From Micrococcales bacterium (GTDB lineage: Bacteria; Actinomycetota; Actinomycetes; Actinomycetales; Microbacteriaceae), in contig CANGEU010000010.1 of NCBI GenBank assembly GCA_947452985.1, forward strand, positions 1 through 53,116: DNA of 53,116 nucleotides. The letters run 5' to 3'. How positions within the stretch are numbered: position 1 is the first letter of the stretch; every line of letters begins with the position of its first letter. Below, piece after piece: positions 16,502 to 25,228 of the stretch. A program made the translations under genes and the position numbers. Under the pieces are notes generated by a model that saw only the letters and a list, made by a program, of their open reading frames with translations, made no database searches and was not told the origin of the DNA.

Positions 16502-17356
16502 CTACTTGAGAACTGGTGCCCCAGCGTAACCGGCTAGCCACTTGTCCTGCAGCTTCTTTAGAGTGCCGTTAGCCTTTAGAGCATCAACTGCAGCCGAGAC
16601 CTTTGCGGTTAGCTTGCTGTCTTTGTCTAGGACCAAACCGAACTTGTCGCCAGATGCTGCGCCATCAAGCTGACCAATGATCTGGCCGCCATCTAGTTCC
16701 ACTGCGGTTAGGTATAGAGCGGTTGGAAGGTCAACCACAATCGCGTCAACCTGGCCGGCCACAAGAGCCGCCTTGGCGTCGTCGTTGCTGTTGAAGGCCT
16801 GAGCGCCAGACGAAGGCTTGATTACCTTCTCGATTGCGTCGAAGCTGGTGGTACCAGTAGCGGCACCAATAGTTAGACCCTTTAGGTCGGCAATGGTCTT
16901 GGCCGATGCAGCCTTCGAACCCTTCACGGTGATTACGGTCTGTGCGGTCTCGTAGTAAGAGCTCGAGAAGTCAACGCTCTTCTTGCGGTCGTCGGTGATC
17001 GAGTACTGCTGAAGATTGAAGTCGAAGTTCTTCACGCCTGGGGCAATCGCTTCGTCGAAGGTGGTGCGCACCCAAACCACGTCGCTCTTGGCGAAACCTA
17101 GTTCGGCAGCAACAGCGTAAGCAACGGCAGCTTCATAACCTTCGCCGCTCTCTGGCTTGTCGCCAACAACCCAAGGCTCGTAGGCAGGGTTACCGGTTCC
17201 AATGGTTAGTTTGCCGGCAGTAATGGTTGGCAGAGCACTTGGGTCTGCCTTCACTGCTGGGGTTGGCGCACAAGCAGCAACTGCTAGAACGCTGGCTGCA
17301 ACAACCGCGGTTACGGCAGCCTTTAGAAAGTTTTTACGGTCGAATGAAAAGGACAT
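16502..17356 (-). CDS. Polar amino-acid ABC transporter, substrate-binding lipoprotein
   Basis: Secreted solute-binding protein of family 3 (SBP_bac_3), 284 residues. The signal peptide has Arg-Lys at 7-8, a hydrophobic stretch from about 11 to 27 and a lipobox Val-Ala-Ala-Cys with Cys29 as the anchor. The mature part shows the two-lobe pattern, with Ala-Tyr-Glu-Pro-Trp early and Ile-Gly-Ala-Ala-Thr-Gly-Thr-Thr-Ser in the second lobe. The ATG has AGGAGA 4 nt upstream, a strong site fitting high expression of the binding protein. It is first in a three-gene operon; specificity is unknown. Confidence 0.91.
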   Translation of the reverse strand: MSFSFDRKNFLKAAVTAVVAASVLAVAACAPTPAVKADPSALPTITAGKLTIGTGNPAYEPWVVGDKPESGEGYEAAVAYAVAAELGFAKSDVVWVRTTFDEAIAPGVKNFDFNLQQYSITDDRKKSVDFSSSYYETAQTVITVKGSKAASAKTIADLKGLTIGAATGTTSFDAIEKVIKPSSGAQAFNSNDDAKAALVAGQVDAIVVDLPTALYLTAVELDGGQIIGQLDGAASGDKFGLVLDKDSKLTAKVSAAVDALKANGTLKKLQDKWLAGYAGAPVLK

Positions 17357-17435
17357 ATCTTCTCCTGGAGTTTTCTCGGGTGGAATTCTATTTTCTCGCT
17401 ACCCCAGGCATAACCTGTGGAGATTACCTTTTATT

Positions 17436-18326
17436 TCAGATCAAACCAAGACGACGAAGTCGCACCAAAGCGCCATCTTCAATCGGCGATTCCGGGCCAA
17501 TTAGCACTCGGATTGCTTTCAGGAGAAAACGTGTGGTGGGAATCGTGAGCCAACGCGGTGCCGATTTCAAACCAAGCATCGCTCGATGCTCCGGACGAAG
17601 CGACACCACGGCGGCCTGAAATAACAAACCGTAAGCCGAGCGAACGCCAAATGGCAGTGGCGGTTTACGAATGAATCGAACCACCGAACGGGTGTCTTCA
17701 TTCACAACCAGCTCGTCCAAGAATTCGTCCATGCGGGCCTCTAAATCGGCAAAAGTCTTTGGAGCATCTTCCAGACCGAGCGGCTCAACCGATCTAGCCC
17801 AGGTGGAAACGTATCCGTCGGCACCGCCAGGAATAGGCGCAACACAGTAAAGCGCGTGTGCCGAAAGAAATGAGTCGGTGAAGGCTGCGTGCACCCAGAG
17901 CAGCAGGTGCGGGTCGGCGGCTCGGTAAGGAACCGGCTTTTCACCAACCACTCGGGTGTGTAGGCGGTTCACTCGAGAAGCTTCACCAGCCACGGCAGCG
18001 TGCGAACCAAAGGTGGTGACTGTTAGCCAACGAATCGTTCCGGCCAGGCGTCCTAGCGGGTCTTTCTCATAACGCGAGTGATTGCGAACCCCAGCCAAAG
18101 TTGCCGGGTGCAGTGCCTGAACCAGTAGCGCACGAATACCGCCAACCAGTGTTCCAAAGTCGCGGTGAACTACCCAAGGGCCGTCGGTTGGCAGGAAGAG
18201 CCCACCGGTTTCACCGCCGGCGATGATCTCAAGCCAAGGCGGGGTGCCGTCGGGCGCGCCAGAAAGAAGTCTTCGAAATTTGACCGAGAAGAACTCTTGC
18301 ACGCGATTGTTAACAGGCTTCGACAA
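17436..18326 (-). CDS. DUF2236 / oxygenase MpaB family protein
   Basis: Protein of 296 residues of the DUF2236 (latex-clearing protein/MpaB) family, some of whose members are heme-dependent oxygenases. It shows Leu-Val-Gly-Gly-Ile-Arg-Ala-Leu-Leu-Val-Gln-Ala-Leu-His-Pro, then Val-Arg-Asn-His-Ser-Arg-Tyr, and Trp-Val-His-Ala-Ala-Phe-Thr-Asp-Ser around the likely metal or heme ligands. I start at TTG 18326, which has AAGGAG 4 nt upstream; the alternative TTG 15 nt earlier would place that site inside the gene. It is divergent from the copper chaperone gene; no link to copper is known. Substrate unknown. Confidence 0.8.
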   Translation of the reverse strand: MSKPVNNRVQEFFSVKFRRLLSGAPDGTPPWLEIIAGGETGGLFLPTDGPWVVHRDFGTLVGGIRALLVQALHPATLAGVRNHSRYEKDPLGRLAGTIRWLTVTTFGSHAAVAGEASRVNRLHTRVVGEKPVPYRAADPHLLLWVHAAFTDSFLSAHALYCVAPIPGGADGYVSTWARSVEPLGLEDAPKTFADLEARMDEFLDELVVNEDTRSVVRFIRKPPLPFGVRSAYGLLFQAAVVSLRPEHRAMLGLKSAPRWLTIPTTRFLLKAIRVLIGPESPIEDGALVRLRRLGLI

Positions 18327-18386
18327 GTAACTCCTTTCCAAATCTCAAACTTACAGGCGTAGGCTAAAAGAGTAGAAAGGCTTCAC

Positions 18387-18605
18387 ATGAGCACCCACGT
18401 TTCACTAAAAATCTCCGGCATGACCTGCGGTCACTGCGAGATGTCGGTTGGTAAAGAATTGAAGAATATCGGAGCCGAGAACGTCGTAGTTTCTTCAGCA
18501 AATGGAACTGCTGAAGCCGACTTCGCTGAAGCCGTCAGCCAGGAGAAAATATCAGAAGCCATTTCAGAGGCCGGCTACGAGCTGGTATCTGTAACCAATG
18601 GCTAA
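18387..18605 (+). CDS. copZ: CopZ-like copper chaperone (HMA domain)
   Basis: A 72-residue heavy-metal-associated domain protein with the metal site Gly-Met-Thr-Cys-Gly-His-Cys at residues 11-17 and the ferredoxin-like beta-alpha-beta-beta-alpha-beta length. It should carry Cu(I) in the cytosol to CopA. AAAGG lies 6 nt before the ATG. The last 8 bp overlap the start of copA, so the two are translated together. No CsoR or CueR regulator is next to it. Confidence 0.9.
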   Translation: MSTHVSLKISGMTCGHCEMSVGKELKNIGAENVVVSSANGTAEADFAEAVSQEKISEAISEAGYELVSVTNG

Positions 18606-20583
18606 CGCCAAACCAATAGACCTCGAGATCGAGGGCATGACCTGTACCGCCTGTGCGCGGAGAGTCGAAAAAGCCCTGAATAGGGTTGAAGGCGTTTCAG
18701 CGTTTGTTGACTTCGCGACCGAGACGGCTCACATCCAGGGCAGTGCGTCATTGGAAACTTTGAAAGCGGCTGTTGAAGACTCCGGCTATCACGTGGGGTC
18801 AAAACGCGAAACCTCCCGACCAATTTTGATTCGACTGGCAGTTGGAATTCCACTCACAGCGATGATGGTTTATCTCATGGCGACCGGTTACATGATCATG
18901 GGTGGCTGGGTTTATTACCTCGCAATTTTCGGTGGCATTTTTATTGGCTGGCCTTTCCACCGAGCAACTTTGCTAAACCTTCGCCATCGCTCGCTAACCA
19001 TGGATACCCTAATCACCCTGGGCGTAGCCGCCTCACTGATTGACCCTCACTACTCAGACGTTGCCGTAACCGTACCAACCGTGGTCCTGATTGGGCGCTG
19101 GCTGGAGGTTCGAACCAGGCGTTCGGCCACTGACGCGGTTCGAGCACTCATGAACTCAGTTCCCGAGACCGCCCTTCGCTACACAAAAGGAACAGCCGAG
19201 GTTATTCCAACTGCTGATTTGAGGCTCGACGACATAGTCTTGGTTCCGGCCGGAGAGCGAATTCCAGTAGATGGGGTGGTAATAGCGGGTTCGAGCGCGC
19301 TCGATAACTCGCTCATCACGGGAGAATCAGTTCCCGAGGAAATCAAAGCCGGCTCGAAGTTAATGGCCGGTGCTGTGAATTTGTCCACGCCAATCCAACT
19401 TCGCTGCACTTCGGTAAGTAGCCAGTCACGTATTGCAAAAATTGCTGATCTCGTTCGCGAAGCTTCGAGCACGAAGAGCAATATTTCTCAAATCACCGAC
19501 CGCATTTCGTCCTGGTTTGTTCCCGCTGTGATTGCGATTGCAGCTTTGACTTTCTTCTTCGGCCCGAGTGGCGCTTGGATTGCTGTCCTAGTAGTGGCCT
19601 GCCCTTGCGCTATGGGAATTGCCGTGCCGATGAGTCTGACCGTAGCTTCCGCGAAAGGCGCCCGGAGGGGAATTGTGATTCGCGACCCGAACGCACTGTC
19701 AACTCTCAGCAAAATTAGAACCGTTGTATTCGACAAGACTGGAACCCTGACCACCGGTGCCTTGCGAGTTTCGGAATCACGCATTTTGGGGGACACCAAA
19801 GCACTGGAATATGCGGCCGCCATCGAACAATCGTCACATCACCCAATCGCAAAGGCAATTGCGAAACTTCCAACCACTTTTACTGCAACAGAAGTTTCTG
19901 AAATTGCAGGTTTAGGAATGACCGGCACAGTGAACGGTCTAGTAGTGAAGGTAATCAACGCCCGAGGTGTCGTCGGAATTGAAAATGAACTGGCGTCGAT
20001 GCCGATCGGTTCGTTGGTTGCGGTTATCTGGAACGAAAAAGTTCATGCGATCATCGGCCTAGAAGATGATTTACGCCCAGAAGCAGTCGAAGCGGTGACG
20101 GCACTTAGAGCGATGCGCATTGAGCCGGTAATGATCTCTGGAGACAATCCAGCGGCGGTTGAGAAATTTGCCAAAATCATCGGAATCACAAAATACTTTG
20201 GCGGAATTTCTCCTGAACAGAAAATCGACCTGATTCAAACCATGCACCCGGTAGCCATGGTCGGTGATGGGTTAAACGATGTGGCAGCTCTTGCCGGCTC
20301 CGATGCGGGAATCGCCATGGGCTCTGGCACCTACGCAGCGCAGTCGGCTTCAACCATCACGATTCTCGACGACGACCCGAGAGCGGTGGCATGGTCAATT
20401 CGACTTGCTAGAAAAACCTGGTCGAATGTGAAACAGAACCTCTTTTGGGCGTTTGGTTACAACGTAATTCTGATACCAGTAGCTGTTTTGGGTAATCTTC
20501 GCCCTGAACTTGCCGGTTCGGCCATGGCCTTCAGTTCGGTTGCGGTGGTTCTGAACGCTTTGAGATTGAACCTGGGTAAGTAG
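18598..20583 (+). CDS. copA: Copper-exporting P1B-type ATPase
   Basis: Cu(I)-type P-type ATPase, 661 residues, shorter than the usual 750 or so. One N-terminal HMA domain has Cys16-Thr-Ala-Cys19. Ordered features: actuator Thr-Gly-Glu-Ser near 241, Cys-Pro-Cys in helix 4 near 335, Asp-Lys-Thr-Gly-Thr-Leu-Thr with phospho-Asp near 379, Ser-His-His-Pro in the nucleotide domain, Gly-Asp-Gly-Leu-Asn-Asp near 555, Tyr-Asn in helix 5 and Met-x-x-Ser-Ser in helix 6 (about 643). The Cys-Pro-Cys, Tyr-Asn and Met-Ser-Ser set is the Cu(I) (group 1B-1) signature. The shortness comes from tight loops between the first four helices. It faces the multicopper oxidase with no gap between stops. Confidence 0.93.
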   Translation: MANAKPIDLEIEGMTCTACARRVEKALNRVEGVSAFVDFATETAHIQGSASLETLKAAVEDSGYHVGSKRETSRPILIRLAVGIPLTAMMVYLMATGYMIMGGWVYYLAIFGGIFIGWPFHRATLLNLRHRSLTMDTLITLGVAASLIDPHYSDVAVTVPTVVLIGRWLEVRTRRSATDAVRALMNSVPETALRYTKGTAEVIPTADLRLDDIVLVPAGERIPVDGVVIAGSSALDNSLITGESVPEEIKAGSKLMAGAVNLSTPIQLRCTSVSSQSRIAKIADLVREASSTKSNISQITDRISSWFVPAVIAIAALTFFFGPSGAWIAVLVVACPCAMGIAVPMSLTVASAKGARRGIVIRDPNALSTLSKIRTVVFDKTGTLTTGALRVSESRILGDTKALEYAAAIEQSSHHPIAKAIAKLPTTFTATEVSEIAGLGMTGTVNGLVVKVINARGVVGIENELASMPIGSLVAVIWNEKVHAIIGLEDDLRPEAVEAVTALRAMRIEPVMISGDNPAAVEKFAKIIGITKYFGGISPEQKIDLIQTMHPVAMVGDGLNDVAALAGSDAGIAMGSGTYAAQSASTITILDDDPRAVAWSIRLARKTWSNVKQNLFWAFGYNVILIPVAVLGNLRPELAGSAMAFSSVAVVLNALRLNLGK

Positions 20584-22017
20584 TTACACCGATTCAATTA
20601 CGCCCATCATGCCTAGATCTTCGTGATCCAGGATGTGGCAGTGATAGAGGGTTTTACCGGTGTGGGTGTGGAAGTTCACGCGAACCACAATATTTCCGTT
20701 CGCTGGCACCGTAACTATGTCTTGGTGTCTGAGTGTTGAAACTTCTTCACCATTTACGCTGATCAACTGCATTGGCCAAATGTGCAAGTGGAATGGGTGT
20801 TGCATCGTTGAGGTGTTTACGATGCTCCACTCTTCAACCGTGTTGTTGGAAACCGTTGTGTTCACCTTGTCGTGGCTGAATGCTTCACCGTTGATGGTAA
20901 ACATTCCTTCCATGGTTGCAGCACCCATGACCATGGCGTGGTTTGGCATTGCAAGTGTGAACTTTCGACGGGTGGACACTGAGCTCTTGCGGAGATCTGG
21001 TAACGGCTGGAACTTTACTTCGGCTGCGATCACAGTTGCCGCACCTTCGGCAATGAATGTCACCAGCGGGTAGTCGGTGTATTCTTTCGAACTCATGCCC
21101 ATCATTCCGGCATCAGGGTGAGCCACAGTGTTGTAAATCAACGAAACTTTGTCTGTGTTTACGGTAACCAATACATCGGCGCGGTTTCCTGGAGCAAGAA
21201 CGCGGTTTTGCAGGTCTTCTGCTTCGGCCAACTTGTGGCCATCCAGGCCGAGCAACTTGGCTTCACCGCCAACAACCTGAAGTGCCAGATAGCGAGCAAC
21301 ACAAGCGTTCACAATTCTCCAGCGCTCTACTGCCTGCTTCTTGGTTTTACCCTGCGGTTGTATTTCTCCATTGACCATGACGTAGTCGCCTTCGCGACCC
21401 ATCATCAGACCCATCATGTTGGCTTCGGCTAGATTTCCACTGGAATCAAATGACGCATCAGAAATCACTAGGACGCGGTCTTCGGACACCTTTGGGGTGG
21501 TGTCATCCTCCACGACAATCGCTCCATAGAGCCCGCCGAAAACCTGGTTGGCAACTTGTCCGTGTAGGTGGGGGTGATACCAGTGTGTACCCTCGGCGTG
21601 GTCCGCAGGTATGTCGAACTCGTAGTCGAAACTTTCGCCTGCCATCACATGGATGAACGGATTGTCGCTGTTGGCATTTGGGTGCACAAATAACCCGTGA
21701 GTGTGCAGGTTGGTGTCTTGGTTCAAGTTGTTAGTGAGTTTGAGCTTTACCTTGTCGCCCGGTCGAACTTTAATCGTTGGGCCGGGAACAGTGCCGTTGT
21801 AGGAGAGCATGTTGACCTTGGCATTACCAAGCTGCTTTGAGACTGTGGCAAGTTCAAGCGTTGCCTCAAGCACACCGTTGTTACTGGCCAAGACTTCGGG
21901 CTGCGTGAAAGAGCCAACCTTGTTTCCTCCCTGATTTAGGTAATAGGTAACACCGGTACCGACAGCAACCACACCGGCACCGACGAGAAGATTTCTACGG
22001 CTAAATACTTGGCTCAT
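20584..22017 (-). CDS. Tat-exported multicopper oxidase
   Basis: CueO/CopA-type multicopper oxidase of 477 residues, probably oxidising Cu(I) outside the membrane. Twin-arginine signal Ser-Arg-Arg-Asn-Leu-Leu with a hydrophobic stretch follows from residue 6. All four copper motifs are present: His-Thr-His-Gly; His-Trp-Tyr-His-Pro-His; His-Pro-Phe-His-Leu-His; and His-Cys-His-Ile-Leu-Asp-His-Glu-Asp-Leu-Gly-Met-Met. A Met-Met-Gly-Leu-Met-Met segment may be an extra copper site. I start at ATG 22015-22017, which puts the Tat motif at 6-11; a longer frame would add 44 residues with no homology and overlap the divergent ATPase start. Its place beside copZ-copA supports copper detoxification. Confidence 0.91.
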   Translation of the reverse strand: MSQVFSRRNLLVGAGVVAVGTGVTYYLNQGGNKVGSFTQPEVLASNNGVLEATLELATVSKQLGNAKVNMLSYNGTVPGPTIKVRPGDKVKLKLTNNLNQDTNLHTHGLFVHPNANSDNPFIHVMAGESFDYEFDIPADHAEGTHWYHPHLHGQVANQVFGGLYGAIVVEDDTTPKVSEDRVLVISDASFDSSGNLAEANMMGLMMGREGDYVMVNGEIQPQGKTKKQAVERWRIVNACVARYLALQVVGGEAKLLGLDGHKLAEAEDLQNRVLAPGNRADVLVTVNTDKVSLIYNTVAHPDAGMMGMSSKEYTDYPLVTFIAEGAATVIAAEVKFQPLPDLRKSSVSTRRKFTLAMPNHAMVMGAATMEGMFTINGEAFSHDKVNTTVSNNTVEEWSIVNTSTMQHPFHLHIWPMQLISVNGEEVSTLRHQDIVTVPANGNIVVRVNFHTHTGKTLYHCHILDHEDLGMMGVIESV

Positions 22018-22059
22018 ACTTCCACTTTGCCACTCTTTCCTGTGAAGTAACCGAGCAGG

Positions 22060-22065
22060 TAGCCT
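22060..22065 (+). promoter_or_regulatory. -10 element for leaderless CtpE-like gene
   Basis: TAGCCT followed by 6 nt and the ATG at 22072, identical in sequence and spacing to the element before the MFS gene. Confidence 0.5.
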
Positions 22066-22071
22066 AGAGGC

Positions 22072-24381
22072 ATGTCTGACTTTGCGAGCACTGGGCTTTC
22101 CACGGCTGAAGTTGCCGCGCGCGTTGCCGCTGGGCTCACCAATAAACAAGACACCTCTTCTTCGCGCAAGTTTTCGAGCATTCTTCGCGCCAACTTTTTC
22201 ACGCTGTTCAACGCCATCGTTGGCGGTTCGTTTCTCGCGCTACTTCTGCTTGGCCAGTGGAAAGATGCCCTATTCGGTCTCGCGGTGATCTCGAACATTC
22301 TGATTGGCGTAATTCAGGAGTATCGCTCGAAGCGCACGCTAGACCGCATTTCGTTGCTTCACGCTCCCCACGCGCGCGCCCGCCGCAATGGTGAGCTGAT
22401 CGATTTGAAGTTGGAAGAAATCGTCATGGACGACCTTCTAGAACTTCGCGCCGGAGACCAACTGCTCGCCGATGCGGAAGTGATTTACTCGGACGGCCTG
22501 GAACTAGACGAATCGATTCTGACCGGTGAAGCGGAACCTGTTGAGAAGGAAATCGGAAGCACGCTTCTTGCTAGTTCGGCAGTTTCGGCCGGTCGTGGCC
22601 TTGCCCGAGTTACCCAGGTTGGTTCGAACACCTACGCCTCGAAGATCACCATCGAGGCCAAGAAGTTTTCGCTGGTGGCCAGCGAACTGCGCAATGCCAT
22701 CAACAAGGTAATCAAGTGGATTAGCTACGCGCTGCTGCCGTTTGTACTGATTGCCGCTAACGGACAGATGCAGGCTCACGGTGGATGGGTTCAGGCTATT
22801 GCCGATGGCTCGTGGATTGAAGCCACGGTTGCCTCGATTGCCAGCGTGATTGCGTTCGTTCCGCAAGGCTTGGTGCTGATCACTTCAATCACCTTCGCGG
22901 TGGCTGCCATGGGGTTGGCTCGCAAAAACGTTTTGCTTCAGGAACTTCCTGCGGTTGAGGGTCTCGCCAGAGTCGACGTAGTTTGCTTCGACAAGACCGG
23001 AACGCTCACCGAAGGCGACATCGAGTTTGAGGCAATCGAGTTGGTTGGCAAGGACTCGCTCGGGCACGAGGCGATCTTGGCCTACTTCGGTAACGACCCC
23101 GACGCCAACGCGACGGCCCGCTGTTTGGCACCCGCTTTCAGTGGTGACCAGAACTTGAAGCACGAATCGTCGGTTGCTTTCACCTCGGCTCAGAAATGGT
23201 CGTCGTTCACATTCGCCAAGGAAGGAACCTGGACGCTCGGTGCGCCTGAGTTCGTCCTAGATAAAAAACACAACGAGGTTTTGGTTCGTGCAGCCGAGTT
23301 GGCTGCGACCGGTCGACGCACCCTGGTTTTGACCAACGGGGACCAGCCAATTGCCTTGGTCACTTTCCGCGAGCGCATTCGTAGCGATGCCGCTCAAACT
23401 GTTCAGTACTTCCGCGAGCAGGGAGTCTCGATCCGAATTATCTCTGGAGATAACCCGCAAACCGTGGCTGCCGTTGCCCGCGACGCTGGCGTCGAGTTTG
23501 AAGGAGAAGCCTTCGACGCCCAGAACCTTCCCGAAGATCTCAACGAACTGGCCAAGGTTATGGAGCAGTTCACGGTATTTGGTCGCGTTACTCCCGAGCA
23601 GAAGCGCAACATGGTGGCCGCACTTCAACTGAACGGGCACGTGGTTGCCATGACCGGCGATGGCGTGAACGATGCCCTGGCTCTAAAGAAAGCCGACATG
23701 GGTATTGCCATGGGTTCTGGCTCTCCTGCCACCAAGGCGGTTTCGAACCTGGTGCTCCTAGATGGCAAGTTCTCGAACCTGCCTGGCGTTGTGGCCGAGG
23801 GTCGCAAGGTTATTGCCAACATCGAGCGCGTCTCAAAGCTATTCCTCACCAAGACCACCTGGGCACTAACTCTGGCACTGACCTTCGGTCTTTTGGCATG
23901 GAAGTTCCCATTCCTACCTCGTCAGCTTTCTGGAATCGACTCGTTCACGATTGGTTTACCAGCCTTCGCCCTTGCCCTTCTACCGAACCCTCAGCGCTAT
24001 ATTCCTGGCTTCCTGAAGCGTGCACTTTCATTCACTATCCCGGCCGGCCTTGCCGTGGCGCTCAGCGTTATCTCACTGAGAATCATCACCGACTCCCAAT
24101 ATTGGTCAATGGAAGAAGCTCAGACCGGAACCATGATCACCATGAGCGTTACCGGCATCTGGGTGCTCAGCACGTTGGCTCGCCCGCTGACCGGCGTGAA
24201 GTTTGGAATCTTCGTTGGAATGTTTGCTCTCGGTGTAGCAATCTTCACCGTGCCGCTGGCAACCGCCTACTTCGGCTTTGTCGCTCTATCTTTCAACCAA
24301 CTGGTTATTGCCGGCGGTATCGGTGTTGCCGGTGGTGCACTTATCGAGTTAGCTTCTCGCCTGCAACGTAACGTTCGGTAG
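22072..24381 (+). CDS. ctpE: P-type cation ATPase, CtpE-like (probable calcium)
   Basis: P-type ATPase of 769 residues. It lacks metal-binding N-terminal domains and the Cys-Pro-x motif; helix 4 instead reads Ala-Phe-Val-Pro-Gln-Gly-Leu, as in actinobacterial CtpE, reported as a calcium transporter in mycobacteria. Other features: Leu-Thr-Gly-Glu-Ala near 150, Asp-Lys-Thr-Gly-Thr-Leu-Thr with phospho-Asp near 307, Ser-Gly-Asp-Asn-Pro and Thr-Gly-Asp-Gly-Val-Asn-Asp near 528, and about six helices after it. There is no Shine-Dalgarno, and the start fits a leaderless mRNA. It is divergent from the multicopper oxidase, and its 3' end overlaps the convergent pirin gene by 33 bp. Ion specificity is by family only. 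Confidence 0.86.
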   Translation: MSDFASTGLSTAEVAARVAAGLTNKQDTSSSRKFSSILRANFFTLFNAIVGGSFLALLLLGQWKDALFGLAVISNILIGVIQEYRSKRTLDRISLLHAPHARARRNGELIDLKLEEIVMDDLLELRAGDQLLADAEVIYSDGLELDESILTGEAEPVEKEIGSTLLASSAVSAGRGLARVTQVGSNTYASKITIEAKKFSLVASELRNAINKVIKWISYALLPFVLIAANGQMQAHGGWVQAIADGSWIEATVASIASVIAFVPQGLVLITSITFAVAAMGLARKNVLLQELPAVEGLARVDVVCFDKTGTLTEGDIEFEAIELVGKDSLGHEAILAYFGNDPDANATARCLAPAFSGDQNLKHESSVAFTSAQKWSSFTFAKEGTWTLGAPEFVLDKKHNEVLVRAAELAATGRRTLVLTNGDQPIALVTFRERIRSDAAQTVQYFREQGVSIRIISGDNPQTVAAVARDAGVEFEGEAFDAQNLPEDLNELAKVMEQFTVFGRVTPEQKRNMVAALQLNGHVVAMTGDGVNDALALKKADMGIAMGSGSPATKAVSNLVLLDGKFSNLPGVVAEGRKVIANIERVSKLFLTKTTWALTLALTFGLLAWKFPFLPRQLSGIDSFTIGLPAFALALLPNPQRYIPGFLKRALSFTIPAGLAVALSVISLRIITDSQYWSMEEAQTGTMITMSVTGIWVLSTLARPLTGVKFGIFVGMFALGVAIFTVPLATAYFGFVALSFNQLVIAGGIGVAGGALIELASRLQRNVR

Positions 24382-25221
24382 CTGCGGCGCAGGAATCCAG
24401 CCGCCGACCTTGTCTTCGAAGTCAGACCACTGAAGCTCCTGCGCGTTCCAAGCCTCACGCCAGGCCACAATTTCCGAGTGCGAGCGGCCAATAAAGTTCC
24501 ACCACATCACGATGTGCTCCCGGAACGGTTCACCACCAAGTAGCAGTGCAACTCCACTGCCGGTAACAGTTGCCGTTTCACCAACCGGCAGATAGATCAA
24601 ATCATCAACGGCGACAGGCGTGCCATTTACCGACACCTCACCCGAAACCACAAGAATGCCGTGCTCAAATGAGCGATCCAAGGGAAGTTCGATTTCGCCA
24701 GAAACTTGTAATTCGGCACCGACCAGCGGGCTGTAAATCGTGGCCGGCGATACAGCAGATCCAAGCGAGCCGATAAACACCTTGGCCTGGGAAGAACCGA
24801 AATCCAAAACAGGTAGTTCCGCATGGTTCTCGAAGAACGGTTCCACGTTGCGAGCACTCTCAGGCAGTGCCAACCACAGTTGAGCAGCGTGCAAAGAGGA
24901 AGGCCCAACCAGAGAGATTTCGCTGTGAGAGATGCCAGAGCCGGCGGTCATCAAATTCAGCTGACCGGCTCTAAGAGTGGCCACCGAACCAACGCTGTCG
25001 CGGTGTTCAACCTCGCCAGCAAACGGCCAGGTCACGGTTTGCAAACCGGTGTGCGGGTGGCGGGCAACCACCATGCCGTCAACCTGCTTGGTTGGCCCAA
25101 AGTGATCAAGGAAAACCCAGGCACCAATTCGGCGAAGTGCCGGCTGAGGAAACGAGCGCTTGATGTCTACCTCGGTGCGCGTGGTGAGCTTCACAACGCG
25201 AGGGCTAACGGTCAGGCTCAT
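24349..25221 (-). CDS. Pirin family protein (1)
   Basis: Two-domain cupin protein, 290 residues. The N-terminal cupin has the pirin metal ligands His-Pro-His (Ala-Arg-His-Pro-His-Thr-Gly), Glu-His-Arg-Asp-Ser and a later His-Ser-Glu. Bacterial pirins include quercetinases and redox-linked regulators; which role applies here is unknown. It follows a second pirin by 7 nt, and GATAAT spanning that gap lies 6 nt before its ATG, so it may have its own leaderless promoter besides read-through. Confidence 0.85.
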   Translation of the reverse strand: MSLTVSPRVVKLTTRTEVDIKRSFPQPALRRIGAWVFLDHFGPTKQVDGMVVARHPHTGLQTVTWPFAGEVEHRDSVGSVATLRAGQLNLMTAGSGISHSEISLVGPSSLHAAQLWLALPESARNVEPFFENHAELPVLDFGSSQAKVFIGSLGSAVSPATIYSPLVGAELQVSGEIELPLDRSFEHGILVVSGEVSVNGTPVAVDDLIYLPVGETATVTGSGVALLLGGEPFREHIVMWWNFIGRSHSEIVAWREAWNAQELQWSDFEDKVGGWIPAPQLPNVTLQARS

Positions 25222-25228
25222 GTTTCGA

